From contig CP109468.1 in the NCBI GenBank assembly GCA_036227345.1, positions 868,001 through 932,000 of the forward strand: a stretch of DNA of 64,000 nt, read 5' to 3'. Under the pieces are notes generated by a model, which saw nothing but the letters and a program-made list of their open reading frames with translations, was not told where the DNA came from and did not search any database. This document shows, piece after piece, positions 45,173 through 53,673 of the stretch (position 1 is the first letter of the stretch; each line of letters starts with the position of its first letter). The DNA is from Streptomyces sp. NBC_01463 (GTDB taxonomy: Bacteria > Actinomycetota > Actinomycetes > Streptomycetales > Streptomycetaceae). A program made the position numbers and the translations under genes.

Positions 45173-46033
45173 CTACTTGAGCAGCTTGGAGAGGCGGCGG
45201 TCGGCGAGGGGCTTGCCGCCCGTCTGGCAGGTCGGGCAGTACTGGAGCGATGAGTCGTTGAAGGACACCTCGCGGACGGTGTCACCGCAGACCGGGCAGG
45301 GCTCGCCGGTGCGCCCGTGGACCCGCATCGCGCTCTTCTTCTCTGCCTTGAGCCGGCCCGCCTCAAGGCCGCTGGAACGGGCCACTGCGTCGTTGAGCGT
45401 GCTGCGCAGAGCGGTGTACAGCCGGGTGGTCTCGTCGTCGGTGAGGTGCGCGGTGAGCTTGAACGGCGACATCTTCGCGACGTGCAGGATCTCGTCGCTG
45501 TAGGCGTTGCCGATGCCGGCGATGAGGGACTGGTCGCGCAGGGCGCCCTTGATCTGGCGCCTCTCCCCCGCGAGGAGCGCGGCGAACGCGTCCCGGTCGA
45601 AGGACGGGCCGAGCGGGTCGGGCCCGAGCCGGGCCACCCCGGGGATCTCGGCCGGGTCGTGCACCAGGTGGACGGCGAGGCGCTTGGTGGTGCCGGCCTC
45701 GGTCAGGTCGAAGCCGTCGCCGCCGGTGAGGACGGTGCGCAGCGCGAGAGGGCCCTTGCCCGGGCGGGGCGGGTTGGCGGGGAAGGAGTCCTTCCAGTGC
45801 AGCCAGCCGGCCCGGGCGAGGTGGGTGACCAGGTGCAGCGGTCCGACGGCGATGTCGAGGAACTTGCCGTGCCGCCGGACCCCGGTGACCGTACCGCCGT
45901 GCAGGGCGGTGAGCGGTGGGTCGTACGTCTTCAGGACGCTGATGGCGAGCGGCAGGACGCGGTCGATCTCCCTGCCGACCAGGTGGTCGTCGAGGAAGAC
46001 CCGCAGGGCTTCGACTTCGGGCAGTTCGGGCAT
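45173..46033 (-). CDS. Formamidopyrimidine-DNA glycosylase/Nei family
   Basis: 286 residues. The N-terminal MPELPEVEALR supplies Pro2 and Glu3 for base excision. HGKFLDIAV is the conserved His-Gly-Lys, and the helix-two-turn-helix contains GIGNAYSDEILHVAKMSP. A C-terminal zinc finger (CPVC...YCPTCQ) with MRVHGRTGEPCPVCG closes it. An active bifunctional oxidised-base glycosylase/AP lyase is expected; separating Fpg from Nei by eye is unsafe. It converges on the orphan anti-sigma gene. Confidence 0.88.
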   Translation of the reverse strand: MPELPEVEALRVFLDDHLVGREIDRVLPLAISVLKTYDPPLTALHGGTVTGVRRHGKFLDIAVGPLHLVTHLARAGWLHWKDSFPANPPRPGKGPLALRTVLTGGDGFDLTEAGTTKRLAVHLVHDPAEIPGVARLGPDPLGPSFDRDAFAALLAGERRQIKGALRDQSLIAGIGNAYSDEILHVAKMSPFKLTAHLTDDETTRLYTALRSTLNDAVARSSGLEAGRLKAEKKSAMRVHGRTGEPCPVCGDTVREVSFNDSSLQYCPTCQTGGKPLADRRLSKLLK

Positions 46034-46066
46034 GGTTCCAGCCTGCCGCAGCCGTCGCCCCGGCGC

Positions 46067-46924
46067 CTACCGGAGGCCATACACGCCTTCGGCCGTGGTG
46101 GCGAGGACCGCGTCCCGCTCGTCGTCGGCGAGCCCGTCGAGAAGGGCGAGCGCGGCCTCGACGACCTCGGTGTACGTCGCCGCGAGCCGGCACACCGGCC
46201 AGTCCGAGCCGAACATCAGCCGGGTGGGCCCGAAGGCTTCGAGAACGGTGTCCGCGTACGGGCGCAGATCCTTGACGGTCCAGTTGTGCGGGTCCGCCTC
46301 GGTGACGAGTCCGGAGAGTTTGCACACGGTGTTGGGCAGGGCGGCGAGGGCCCGCAGCTCGTCGGCCCAGGGGTGGAGTTCCCCGGCGGCGACCGGCGGT
46401 TTGCCGGAGTGGTCGAGTACGAGGACGAGCCCGGGCAGCAGTTCGGCGGCCCGCACGGCGGCGGGCAGCTGGTGGGGCTGGACCAGCAGGTCGTAGACGA
46501 GCCCGGCCTCGGACACGGCGGTCAGCCCGCGCAGGACGTCCGGGCGCAGCAGCCAGCGCGGGTCGGGTTCGCCCTGGACCTGGTGGCGCAGCCCGACGAG
46601 CCGGTCGCCGCCGGGGAGCTCGCGCAGGGCGGCCAGGGTGTCGGCGATATCCGGTGCGGTGAGGTCGCTCCAGCCCACGACGCCCGCGACCAGATCGCTG
46701 CCGTCGGCGAGCGCGAGGAATTCGGGGGTCTCGGCGGCGACGGTGACGGTCTGGACGAGGACGGTCGCGTCCACCCCGTTGGCCCGGGCCTCCGGCTCCA
46801 GGTCCGCCACGGTGAAGTCGCGGCGCAGGGGGGCCAGTTCCTCGCCGGTGATCCAGTCCTGGTCGCGTACGGAGAGGTCCCACACGTGGTGGTGGGCGTC
46901 GACGATGCGGGGGCGGCCGGTCAT
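46067..46924 (-). CDS. Amidohydrolase, probable L-fucono-1,5-lactonase
   Basis: 285 residues. An amidohydrolase_2 barrel: IVDAHHHVWDL provides the H-x-H metal site and the W-D-L typical of fuconolactonases; GLRHQVQGEPDPRWLL and FGSDWPVC are further hallmarks (the late Asp is the catalytic residue). It would hydrolyse the sugar lactone produced by the dehydrogenase upstream. Third gene of a tight operon, with a one-base gap from the mutarotase. Confidence 0.82.
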   Translation of the reverse strand: MTGRPRIVDAHHHVWDLSVRDQDWITGEELAPLRRDFTVADLEPEARANGVDATVLVQTVTVAAETPEFLALADGSDLVAGVVGWSDLTAPDIADTLAALRELPGGDRLVGLRHQVQGEPDPRWLLRPDVLRGLTAVSEAGLVYDLLVQPHQLPAAVRAAELLPGLVLVLDHSGKPPVAAGELHPWADELRALAALPNTVCKLSGLVTEADPHNWTVKDLRPYADTVLEAFGPTRLMFGSDWPVCRLAATYTEVVEAALALLDGLADDERDAVLATTAEGVYGLR

Positions 46925-46925
46925 G

Positions 46926-47237
46926 TCACAGCTCCCAGGCGACGGGGAGGCCCGCTGCGGCGCCGTCCGATGAGTAGTCGTGGGCCACGTCGAGGAGTTC
47001 GTCCATCCTGGCCTGCCAGGCGACGTTGACGGGGAGCTGTTCCAGTTCGGCGAGGAGCCGGGCGTAGTCGTCGCACTCGATGACGTGGAAGAGATCGGTG
47101 CCGCTGCGCCAGATGGTCCAGGAGCCGGCGCCGGCGGCGCGGATGGCGCGGGTCAGTTCGGCGGGGACCTCGCGGTGGGCGGCCTCGTACTCCGCGACGC
47201 GGTCCGCGCGGACCTTGGTGTGCAGGGCGATACGCAT
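46926..47237 (-). CDS. L-rhamnose mutarotase family protein (RhaM/FucM-like)
   Basis: 103 residues with the ferredoxin-like fold of RhaM: RIALHTKVRADRVAEYEAAHREVPAELTRAI, a W-T-I-W-R-S-G-T-D-L-F-H segment, and V-N-V-A-W-Q-A-R-M-D-E-L-L. It interconverts anomers of a 6-deoxy-hexose (L-fucose or L-rhamnose), feeding the aldose dehydrogenase. Sits one base from each neighbouring gene. Confidence 0.87.
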   Translation of the reverse strand: MRIALHTKVRADRVAEYEAAHREVPAELTRAIRAAGAGSWTIWRSGTDLFHVIECDDYARLLAELEQLPVNVAWQARMDELLDVAHDYSSDGAAAGLPVAWEL

Positions 47238-47238
47238 G

Positions 47239-48222
47239 TCAGTGTCCGTTCTCGGTCAGCAGGCCCTCGGCGCGCAGGTCGTCCCAGAGGGCCTCGGGGA
47301 TCTCCCGGCGGAGCAGGGCCGCGGCGTCGCGCACCTCGTCCGGGGACCGGGTGCCGACGAGCACGCCGGCGACCGCGGGGTGGGCGAGCGGGTAGTGCAG
47401 GGCGGCGGCGCGCAGCGGCACACCGTGGCCCTCGGTGACGGCCTTCAGGCGCAGCGCCCGGTCCAGGAGGTTCAGGGGCGCGGCGGCGTAGTCGTAGGTC
47501 GCGCCGGGGCGCGGGTCCGCGAGGAGGCCGGAGTTGAAGACGCCGCCGACGACGACGCTGCGGCCGCGGGCGGCGGCGGCGGGCAGCAGGTCGTGCAGGG
47601 CTGACTGGTCGAGGAGGGTGTAGCGGCCGGCGCAGAGCACCACGTCGGCGTCGGTGTCGGTGACGAACCGGGTGAGCATCGCGGTCTGGTTCATGCCGGC
47701 CCCGATGGCCCCGATCATCCCTTCGGCGCGGAGCTTCTCCAGTTCCGGGTAGGCCTCGTGGAAGGCGGCCTCGGCGTGGTCGTCCGGGTCGTGCAGGTAG
47801 GCGATGTCGATGCGGTCGAGGCCGAGCCGTTCCAGGCTGTCCTCGATGCTGCGGCGGACCCCGGCGGCGCTGAAGTCCCAGCGCCTGCGGTGGGTGGCGC
47901 GGACGGCGAAGCCCTCGGAGAGCGAGTCGGACGCGGCGGCCCCGCCGTCGGGCAGCGGGTCGAGGACCCGGCCGACCTTGGTCGACAGGACGAACGCGTC
48001 GCGGGGACGGCCGCGCAGGGCCTCGCCGAGGCGTCGCTCCGAGAGGCCGAGCCCGTAGTGCGGCGCGGTGTCGAAGTAGCGGACGCCCTCGTCCCAGGCG
48101 GCGTCGACGGCGGCCGCGGCCTGTGCCGGATCGACGGCGCTGAAGAGATTGCCGATGGCGGCCGCCCCGAAGGACAGCTCGGTGACCTCGACCGCGCTGT
48201 TTCCCAGCCTGTTGCGCCGCAT
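47239..48222 (-). CDS. Aldo/keto reductase, probable L-fucose (aldose) 1-dehydrogenase
   Basis: 327 residues. TIM-barrel AKR with the full tetrad: Asp and Tyr in YFDTAPHYGLGLSE, Lys in LSTKVGR, and His in IAYLHDPDDH. The long insert after the Lys and the GVLVGTRSPDEV cofactor segment place it with D-threo-aldose/L-fucose dehydrogenases. First gene of a dehydrogenase-mutarotase-lactonase operon for oxidative breakdown of a 6-deoxy sugar; downstream dehydratase and aldolase genes are not in this window. ATG at 48222. Confidence 0.82.
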   Translation of the reverse strand: MRRNRLGNSAVEVTELSFGAAAIGNLFSAVDPAQAAAAVDAAWDEGVRYFDTAPHYGLGLSERRLGEALRGRPRDAFVLSTKVGRVLDPLPDGGAAASDSLSEGFAVRATHRRRWDFSAAGVRRSIEDSLERLGLDRIDIAYLHDPDDHAEAAFHEAYPELEKLRAEGMIGAIGAGMNQTAMLTRFVTDTDADVVLCAGRYTLLDQSALHDLLPAAAARGRSVVVGGVFNSGLLADPRPGATYDYAAAPLNLLDRALRLKAVTEGHGVPLRAAALHYPLAHPAVAGVLVGTRSPDEVRDAAALLRREIPEALWDDLRAEGLLTENGH

Positions 48223-48264
48223 GACTCCGCCGCCCTCCCCGATGATCGCTTCCTGCACACAGCG

Positions 48265-48294
48265 AATATTCATCGGATCACTTGGGCGCGTCAA
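48265..48294 (-). promoter_or_regulatory. Promoter of fucose-type operon with CATCGGAT element
   Basis: Minus strand: -35 TTGACG (48294-48289), 18-base spacer, -10 AATATT (48270-48265). The spacer's last nine bases are the complement of CATCGGATC (48271-48279). The same CATCGGAT core, with flanks similar over 12 bases, occurs at the alpha-L-fucosidase promoter near 63,750. Probable operator for a shared regulator. Confidence 0.5.
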
Positions 48295-48342
48295 CACCCC
48301 GGGGAGGATCAACTACGAAGATTGCCCCGTGACCTGTCCGAT

Positions 48343-49737
48343 CTATGGAGTGCCGCTCACCGGCAGCAGCGCCAGCAGTTCGGCCACTTCCTCCTCGGCG
48401 CAGCGCCCCAGCCGGTCCAGGTCGGGCAGGGCCTTGCCGTCGGCGACCAGACCGATCTGCACGGTGGAGCCGTACGTGGTCAGCGCGACGGCCAGGGACT
48501 GGCCGCGGGCCAGCGGCGCCATGGGGTAGAGCGCGCGCAGCGGGCAGCCGCCGAGCGAGAGGGCCGAGCGCGGCAGCGGCACACTGGTGACGAGCACGTC
48601 GAAGAGCATCCGGGCGGCGTTGCCCGCGATCGGTGCGCCGAACCGGTGGGCCAGCGAGGGAAGCTGGTCGGCGAGCACGGCGACCGCGCCGGCCCCGCGC
48701 AGCGGCCCTGCCGACTTGTTGCGGTCCATGGCCCCGCGGACGGCCCGCAGCCGCTCCCAGGGGTCGGGTTCGGAGACGGGCAGGCCCAGAAGATAGGCGG
48801 AGAGCCGGTTGCCGGTGGCGGCGGCCGCACCGCCCGGACGGCGCCGGGAGACCGGGACCAGGGCGCGCGGATCGGCTCCGGGCAGCGGTTCGCCGCGCTC
48901 CAGCATCCAGCGGCGCAGCGCTCCCGCCACCACCGCGAGCAGCACGTCGTTGCCCGTCCCGCCGGCGGCCCGGCGGATCCGCCGGACGGCTTCGAGGTCG
49001 AGATCGGCGGTGGCCAGGCGGCGGGTGCCGCTGGAGCTGGCGCTCAGGGACGGTGCGCCGCGCAGGTCGAGGCGGCTGGCGCGTACCAGCGAGGCTCCGA
49101 CCCCGAAGGCCCGGCCGAGGTCCTCGATCCGTCCGAGGGCGAGCCCGGCGACCTGGCGCGGGCCGGGCATCCAGGAGCGCGGCGGCACGGGACGCACCCG
49201 GCCGGCCGTCACACCGGGCCGGCCCCGGCCGGCCGCCGTGGCGATCTCGTCGAAGATCCCGGCCCCGATGGCGACCGCGCGCATCCCGTCGGCGAGCGCG
49301 TGGTGGAGCTTGACCAGGACGGCGAAGGGACCGTCGGGGGCGCCGCCGATGACGTACATCTGCCAGGGCGGCAGCCCCCTGCGCAGCGGCTGCTCCATCA
49401 GTTCCCCGGCGAGCCGGGTGGCCGCCGCCATGAAACCGCTCTCGTCGGCGGTCTCCGCCGCGGGCAGCCGCACCCGCTTGACGTGCCGGTGGACGTCGAA
49501 GTCCTTGTCCACCGACCAGGCCGCGCCGCCGACGGGCAGCAGCACGTCACGCACCCGCATCCGCAGCCGGGGGATGGCCGCGGCCCGGCTGCCGAGCAGT
49601 TCGAGCAGGTCCTCGGGTCCGGGGGCCGGGCCCGCGCCCGGCGAGAAGACGGCGAGTGCGCCGAGGTGCATGGGGTGCGCATCGGACTCGAGGTGCCAGA
49701 AGGCGAGATCGAGAGGTGCCAGTAGCTCAGTGCCCAA
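48343..49737 (-). CDS. Wax ester synthase/diacylglycerol acyltransferase (WS/DGAT)
   Basis: 464 residues. N-terminal condensation-like domain with PLDLAFWHLESDAHPMHLG and the catalytic VKLHHALADG (H-H-x3-D-G) near residue 145. The C-terminal half contains GNDVLLAVVAGALRRW and LVPVSRR. The family makes triacylglycerol or wax esters from acyl-CoA at the inner membrane. The likely start is a TTG at 49737 with GAGGA upstream; the in-phase ATG-rich extension seen in another frame is not coding. Confidence 0.87.
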   Translation of the reverse strand: MGTELLAPLDLAFWHLESDAHPMHLGALAVFSPGAGPAPGPEDLLELLGSRAAAIPRLRMRVRDVLLPVGGAAWSVDKDFDVHRHVKRVRLPAAETADESGFMAAATRLAGELMEQPLRRGLPPWQMYVIGGAPDGPFAVLVKLHHALADGMRAVAIGAGIFDEIATAAGRGRPGVTAGRVRPVPPRSWMPGPRQVAGLALGRIEDLGRAFGVGASLVRASRLDLRGAPSLSASSSGTRRLATADLDLEAVRRIRRAAGGTGNDVLLAVVAGALRRWMLERGEPLPGADPRALVPVSRRRPGGAAAATGNRLSAYLLGLPVSEPDPWERLRAVRGAMDRNKSAGPLRGAGAVAVLADQLPSLAHRFGAPIAGNAARMLFDVLVTSVPLPRSALSLGGCPLRALYPMAPLARGQSLAVALTTYGSTVQIGLVADGKALPDLDRLGRCAEEEVAELLALLPVSGTP

Positions 49738-49884
49738 CGGGTCCTCATGTCATCGAAGACGAGACTGACGGAGTCGCAGTCAATCTCCCGCAGTCGGTTA
49801 CGGTCAAGTACAGACATGTTACGTTCTGTTACTTTGCAGTAGTGTTCAATGCCGCCGCACGCCCGATCCGGCGGGACCGCCGGA

Positions 49885-51951
49885 TCAGCCGCGCGGCGGG
49901 ATGACGAATTCGCACCAGACGCACTTGCCGGTGCCCCGGGACTCGACACCCCAGGCGTCCGCCAGCCGGTCGACGAGCATCAGACCGCGGCCGGAGACCC
50001 CGGCATCGCCCGCGTCCCGGCGGCGCGGAAGGGCGCTGGACCGGTCCTCGACATCGACGCGCAGCCGCCGCTCGGGCCCGGTGAGCACCCGGATGGTGAC
50101 GATCGCGCCGCCGTCGGTGTGCATCAGCGCGTTGGTGGTCAGTTCGTCGGCGGCCAGCTCCACCTCGTCCGCCCGCTCCTTCGCGCCCCACGCCCGGACG
50201 GCCGCACGGATCATGTGGCGGGCCGAGCTGAGCGCCTCGGGGTCGTTCTGGGCCACGTGCTGCTGGAGCCGTCCGCCGGGCTGCGGGGCGTGTGCCGCCT
50301 TCCGGCGCAGCAGCAGCACCGCGACGTCGTCCTCGCCGCCGCGCTCGTCGACCGATTCGCAGAGCCGGTCGGCCAGCTGCTGAAGGTCCTCGGGGCCGTT
50401 CCTGATCATGGCCGTGAGCAGTTGCATGCCCTCGTCGAGGTCGGCTCCCGGCAGCTCCACCAGGCCGTCGGTGAACAGCACCATGGTCTGCCCGGGGTCC
50501 AGCTCGACCGTGCTGACGGGATACTCCAGCCGCCCGAACTCGGCGGAGAGCCCCAGTGGCAGCCCGCCCTCGACGGGCACCTTGCGGCAGCTCCCGTCGG
50601 CCTCCCGCACCAGCGGGTCCACATGGCCGGCCCGGACCACCTGCACCACTCCGGTGGTCAGGTCGGCCTCGGCGTACGTACAGGTCGCGAACCGGTCCGT
50701 GTCCAGCTCGTGCAGGAAGACGGAGGCCCGCGCCATGACGGTGGCGGGGCTGTGCCCCTCGGCGGCGTACGCCCGCAGCACGATGCGCAGCTGTCCCATG
50801 ACGGCTGCGGCGTGCGTGTCGTGGCCCTGGACGTCCCCGATGACGGTTCCGACCCGGCCGCCGGGCAGCGGGATGACGTCGTACCAGTCGCCGCCGATGT
50901 CCCGGCCCAGCCGGGCCGAGCGGTAGCGGACGGCGATCTGCGCGCCCGGCACCTCGGGGATCCGGCGGGGCAGCATGGCCTGCTGGAGCCCCTCGGCGAG
51001 GTCGTGCTCCTGCTCGTAGAGCATGGCCCGCTGGAGGCTCTGGGCGATGGAGCTGCCGAGGGCGACCAGCAGGTTGCGCTCGTCGCCGGTGAAACCGTCC
51101 TTGTCGCTGTAGAGCAGCCCGAGTGCGCCGATCGGGCGGGCCTGGGCGATCAGCGGCATATAGGCGGCGGAGGTGATGCCGAGGTGGCTGATGTGGGGCC
51201 ACAGGATCGGGTACGAGTCGGCGAAGTCCTCCGCGGAGTCGATGAAGCGCGGGGTGAGCGTGCGCACGACCTCGCTCATCGGGTACTGCTCGTCCGTGCG
51301 GGTGTACCGGGTCCCCGGCACGAAGGCCCCCTCGGGCCCGTCGGCGACCAGATGGATGCGCCCGGCCTCGATCAGCCCCATGACCAGACTGGTCGCTCCC
51401 AGGTGGGCGAGCCCCTGGGAGTTCTTGAGCACGTCGATGACGTCCTTGACGGTACGGGCGTGGGCGAGCGCGGCCGTGGTGGCCTCCACCAGGCTGGTGC
51501 GCCGCCGGCGCTCCTCGTCCAGCTCGCGGCGGGCCGTGGAGTCGGCCAGCTCCTGGGTGGCGTCCCGGACGATGCCGATGATGCGGCGCGGCCGGCCGGT
51601 GGGGTCACGCCGGACGAAGCCCTGGGTGTGCGTCCACTGCAGGGTGCCGTCGCGCCGGCGCATGCGGAAGTACGCCCCGTAGTTGGTCAGGCCCGATTTG
51701 AGCGCCTCGGTGACCATGGCGTCGAGCCGCACGCCCTCGTCCGCCGGCACCCGGATCCCGAGCGTCGTCGGCTTGTCGTCGTACTCGTCGGCCCGCAGGT
51801 CGAACACGTCGAGGGCCGCCTGGTCCATGTGCATGAGGCCGCTGTCGAGGTCCCAGTCGAAGCTGCCCATACGGTTCAGGGCGAGACTGAGGTCCGGGTG
51901 GGCGGGCCAGTCGTCCGGGAGTGACAGGGCACCCGCTACCCGATCATCCAT
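49885..51951 (-). CDS. PAS-GAF-PP2C (SpoIIE-type) phosphatase with anti-sigma-like ATPase domain
   Basis: 688 residues. A PAS domain (about 25-140; MGSFDWDLDSGLMHMDQAALDVF, RIIGIVRDAT) and a GAF domain (about 165-320) lead to a SpoIIE/RsbU-like PP2C phosphatase (about 335-555; GGDWYDVIPL, GDVQGHDTHAAA, LFTDGLVE, GGEDDVAVLLL). The C-terminal HATPase_c anti-sigma kinase domain (about 570-688) contains ELAADELTTNALMH and SGRGLMLVDRLAD. Both switch modules of partner-switching regulation are thus fused in one sensor. ATG at 51951; an upstream GTG at 51960 is possible. The anti-sigma-antagonist partner is not in the window. Confidence 0.88.
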   Translation of the reverse strand: MDDRVAGALSLPDDWPAHPDLSLALNRMGSFDWDLDSGLMHMDQAALDVFDLRADEYDDKPTTLGIRVPADEGVRLDAMVTEALKSGLTNYGAYFRMRRRDGTLQWTHTQGFVRRDPTGRPRRIIGIVRDATQELADSTARRELDEERRRRTSLVEATTAALAHARTVKDVIDVLKNSQGLAHLGATSLVMGLIEAGRIHLVADGPEGAFVPGTRYTRTDEQYPMSEVVRTLTPRFIDSAEDFADSYPILWPHISHLGITSAAYMPLIAQARPIGALGLLYSDKDGFTGDERNLLVALGSSIAQSLQRAMLYEQEHDLAEGLQQAMLPRRIPEVPGAQIAVRYRSARLGRDIGGDWYDVIPLPGGRVGTVIGDVQGHDTHAAAVMGQLRIVLRAYAAEGHSPATVMARASVFLHELDTDRFATCTYAEADLTTGVVQVVRAGHVDPLVREADGSCRKVPVEGGLPLGLSAEFGRLEYPVSTVELDPGQTMVLFTDGLVELPGADLDEGMQLLTAMIRNGPEDLQQLADRLCESVDERGGEDDVAVLLLRRKAAHAPQPGGRLQQHVAQNDPEALSSARHMIRAAVRAWGAKERADEVELAADELTTNALMHTDGGAIVTIRVLTGPERRLRVDVEDRSSALPRRRDAGDAGVSGRGLMLVDRLADAWGVESRGTGKCVWCEFVIPPRG

Positions 51952-52175
51952 ATGCGTCACTCTGCCATCATTTGTCCGATTGTTCGAGCGAGCAGTCCAT
52001 CTGGTGAACGTGCGATGGAACACATTTCCGGGCCACCCGGGAGGGCCGGTTCCCCGGGGATTCCCAAGGGATTCCCCGGAACGGCGCGGGTGCGGGGTGC
52101 CGGAAATCCCCGCAGAACACCTCCCCCCTCCGAAAGCGGGCAGGACCAGCGACTAACGTGTGCGTCGGGGCGGAG

Positions 52176-52194
52176 TAAGCCAAGCCTTACCAAG
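52176..52194 (+). promoter_or_regulatory. Possible iron box (DmdR/IdeR-like) upstream of fprA
   Basis: The 19-base stretch 52176-52194 matches the palindromic actinobacterial iron-box consensus at about 11-12 positions, including the central AGGCT on the minus strand. It lies about 45 bases before the fprA start and just downstream of a TAACGT -10 candidate (52154-52159). Weak evidence. Confidence 0.3.
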
Positions 52195-52237
52195 GCCCGC
52201 CCTGCTCCTGCTCGCCCGTCCTAAGGAACAGCCCTCC

Positions 52238-53605
52238 ATGACACGCCCCGTCCGCGTCGCCATCGTCGGAGCCGGTCCCGCCGGAATCTACGCAGCGGAC
52301 GCGCTGCTCAAATCCGACGCCGCCGCCGACCCGGGTGTCTCCATCGACCTGTTCGAGCGGATGCCCGCCCCCTTCGGCCTGATCCGTTACGGCGTTGCCC
52401 CGGACCACCCGCGGATCAAGGGCATCGTGCAGGCGCTGCGCCAGGTCCTGGACAAGCCGCAGCTGAGGCTCTTCGGGAACGTCGACTACCCGGGCGACAT
52501 CGGCCTGGACGAGCTCCGGACCTTCTACGACGCCGTGATCTTCTCCACCGGCGCCGACGCGGACCGCGCCCTCGACATCCCGGGCAACGAGCTGGACGGC
52601 TCCTACGGGGCCGCCGACTTCGTCTCCTGGTACGACGGCCACCCTGACGTGCCGCGCACCTGGCCGCTGGAGGCCGAGAAGGTCGCCGTACTGGGCGTCG
52701 GCAACGTGGCCCTGGACGTGGCCCGCATCCTCGCCAAGACGGCCGAGGAGCTGCTGCCGACCGAGATCCCCGCCAACGTCCACGACGGGCTCAAGGCCAA
52801 CAAGGCTCTGGAGGTGCACGTCTTCGGGCGGCGCGGTCCGGCCCAGGCCAAGTTCAGCCCGATGGAGCTGCGGGAGCTGGACCACTCGCCGAACATCGAG
52901 GTCATCGTCAACCCCGAGGACATCGACTACGACGCGGGCTCGATCGAGACCCGGCGCGGCAACAAGCAGGCCAACATGGTCGCCTCCACGCTGGAGAACT
53001 GGGCGATCCGCGATGTCGGCGACCGCCCGCACAAGCTCTTCCTGCACTTCTTCGAGTCGCCCGTGGAGATCGTCGGCGAGGACGGCCGGGTCGTCGGGCT
53101 GCGCACCGAGCGCACCGAGCTGGACGGCACGGGCAACGTCAAGGGCACCGGCCGGTTCAACGACTGGGACGTGCAGAGCGTCTACCGCGCGGTCGGCTAC
53201 TACTCGCAGGAGCTGCCCAAGCTGCCGTTCGACGTCGCGTCCGGCACCGTCCCGCACGCCGCGGGCCGGGTGCTCTCCGGCGGTGAGCCGATGGAGTCGG
53301 TGTACGTCACCGGCTGGATCAAGCGGGGCCCGATCGGCCTGATCGGCCACACCAAGGGTGACGCCAACGAGACGGTCGCCTGCCTGCTGGAGGACCACGG
53401 CGCCGGCCGTCTCCCGGCGCCGGCGCAGCCCGAGCCGTCGGCCGTGACCGAGTTCCTGGAGGCCCGCGGCGTCCGCTACACCACCCGCGAGGGCTGGTAC
53501 CGGCTGGACGCGCACGAGCGCGCGCTGGGCGAGGAGCAGGGCCGCGAGCGGGTGAAGGTCGTGGAGCGTCACGCCATGCTGGACGCCTCCGAGCCCGGCA
53601 ACTGA
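52238..53605 (+). CDS. fprA: Ferredoxin-NADP+ reductase, adrenodoxin-reductase type
   Basis: 455 residues. FAD-binding VAIVGAGPAGIYAADALL, the FERMPAPFGLIRYGVAPDHPRIK segment diagnostic of FprA/adrenodoxin reductase, NADP-binding VAVLGVGNVALDVARIL, VFGRRGPAQAKFSP, and C-terminal GWIKRGPIGLIGHTKGDANET. It moves electrons between NADPH and ferredoxins, for example for cytochromes P450. ATG at 52238 after TAAGGA. A 23-bp hairpin terminator follows immediately. Confidence 0.92.
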   Translation: MTRPVRVAIVGAGPAGIYAADALLKSDAAADPGVSIDLFERMPAPFGLIRYGVAPDHPRIKGIVQALRQVLDKPQLRLFGNVDYPGDIGLDELRTFYDAVIFSTGADADRALDIPGNELDGSYGAADFVSWYDGHPDVPRTWPLEAEKVAVLGVGNVALDVARILAKTAEELLPTEIPANVHDGLKANKALEVHVFGRRGPAQAKFSPMELRELDHSPNIEVIVNPEDIDYDAGSIETRRGNKQANMVASTLENWAIRDVGDRPHKLFLHFFESPVEIVGEDGRVVGLRTERTELDGTGNVKGTGRFNDWDVQSVYRAVGYYSQELPKLPFDVASGTVPHAAGRVLSGGEPMESVYVTGWIKRGPIGLIGHTKGDANETVACLLEDHGAGRLPAPAQPEPSAVTEFLEARGVRYTTREGWYRLDAHERALGEEQGRERVKVVERHAMLDASEPGN

Positions 53606-53611
53606 CACCGC

Positions 53612-53661
53612 GGCGAAGGCCCCGGAGCAGCCCTGCGCAGGGCTGCTCCGGGGCCTTCGCC
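53612..53661. terminator. Very strong bidirectional hairpin terminator
   Basis: A perfect 23-bp stem (53612-53634 and 53639-53661) with a GCGC loop between the convergent fprA and chitinase genes. Confidence 0.9.
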
Positions 53662-53673
53662 GTCGCCGGGACG

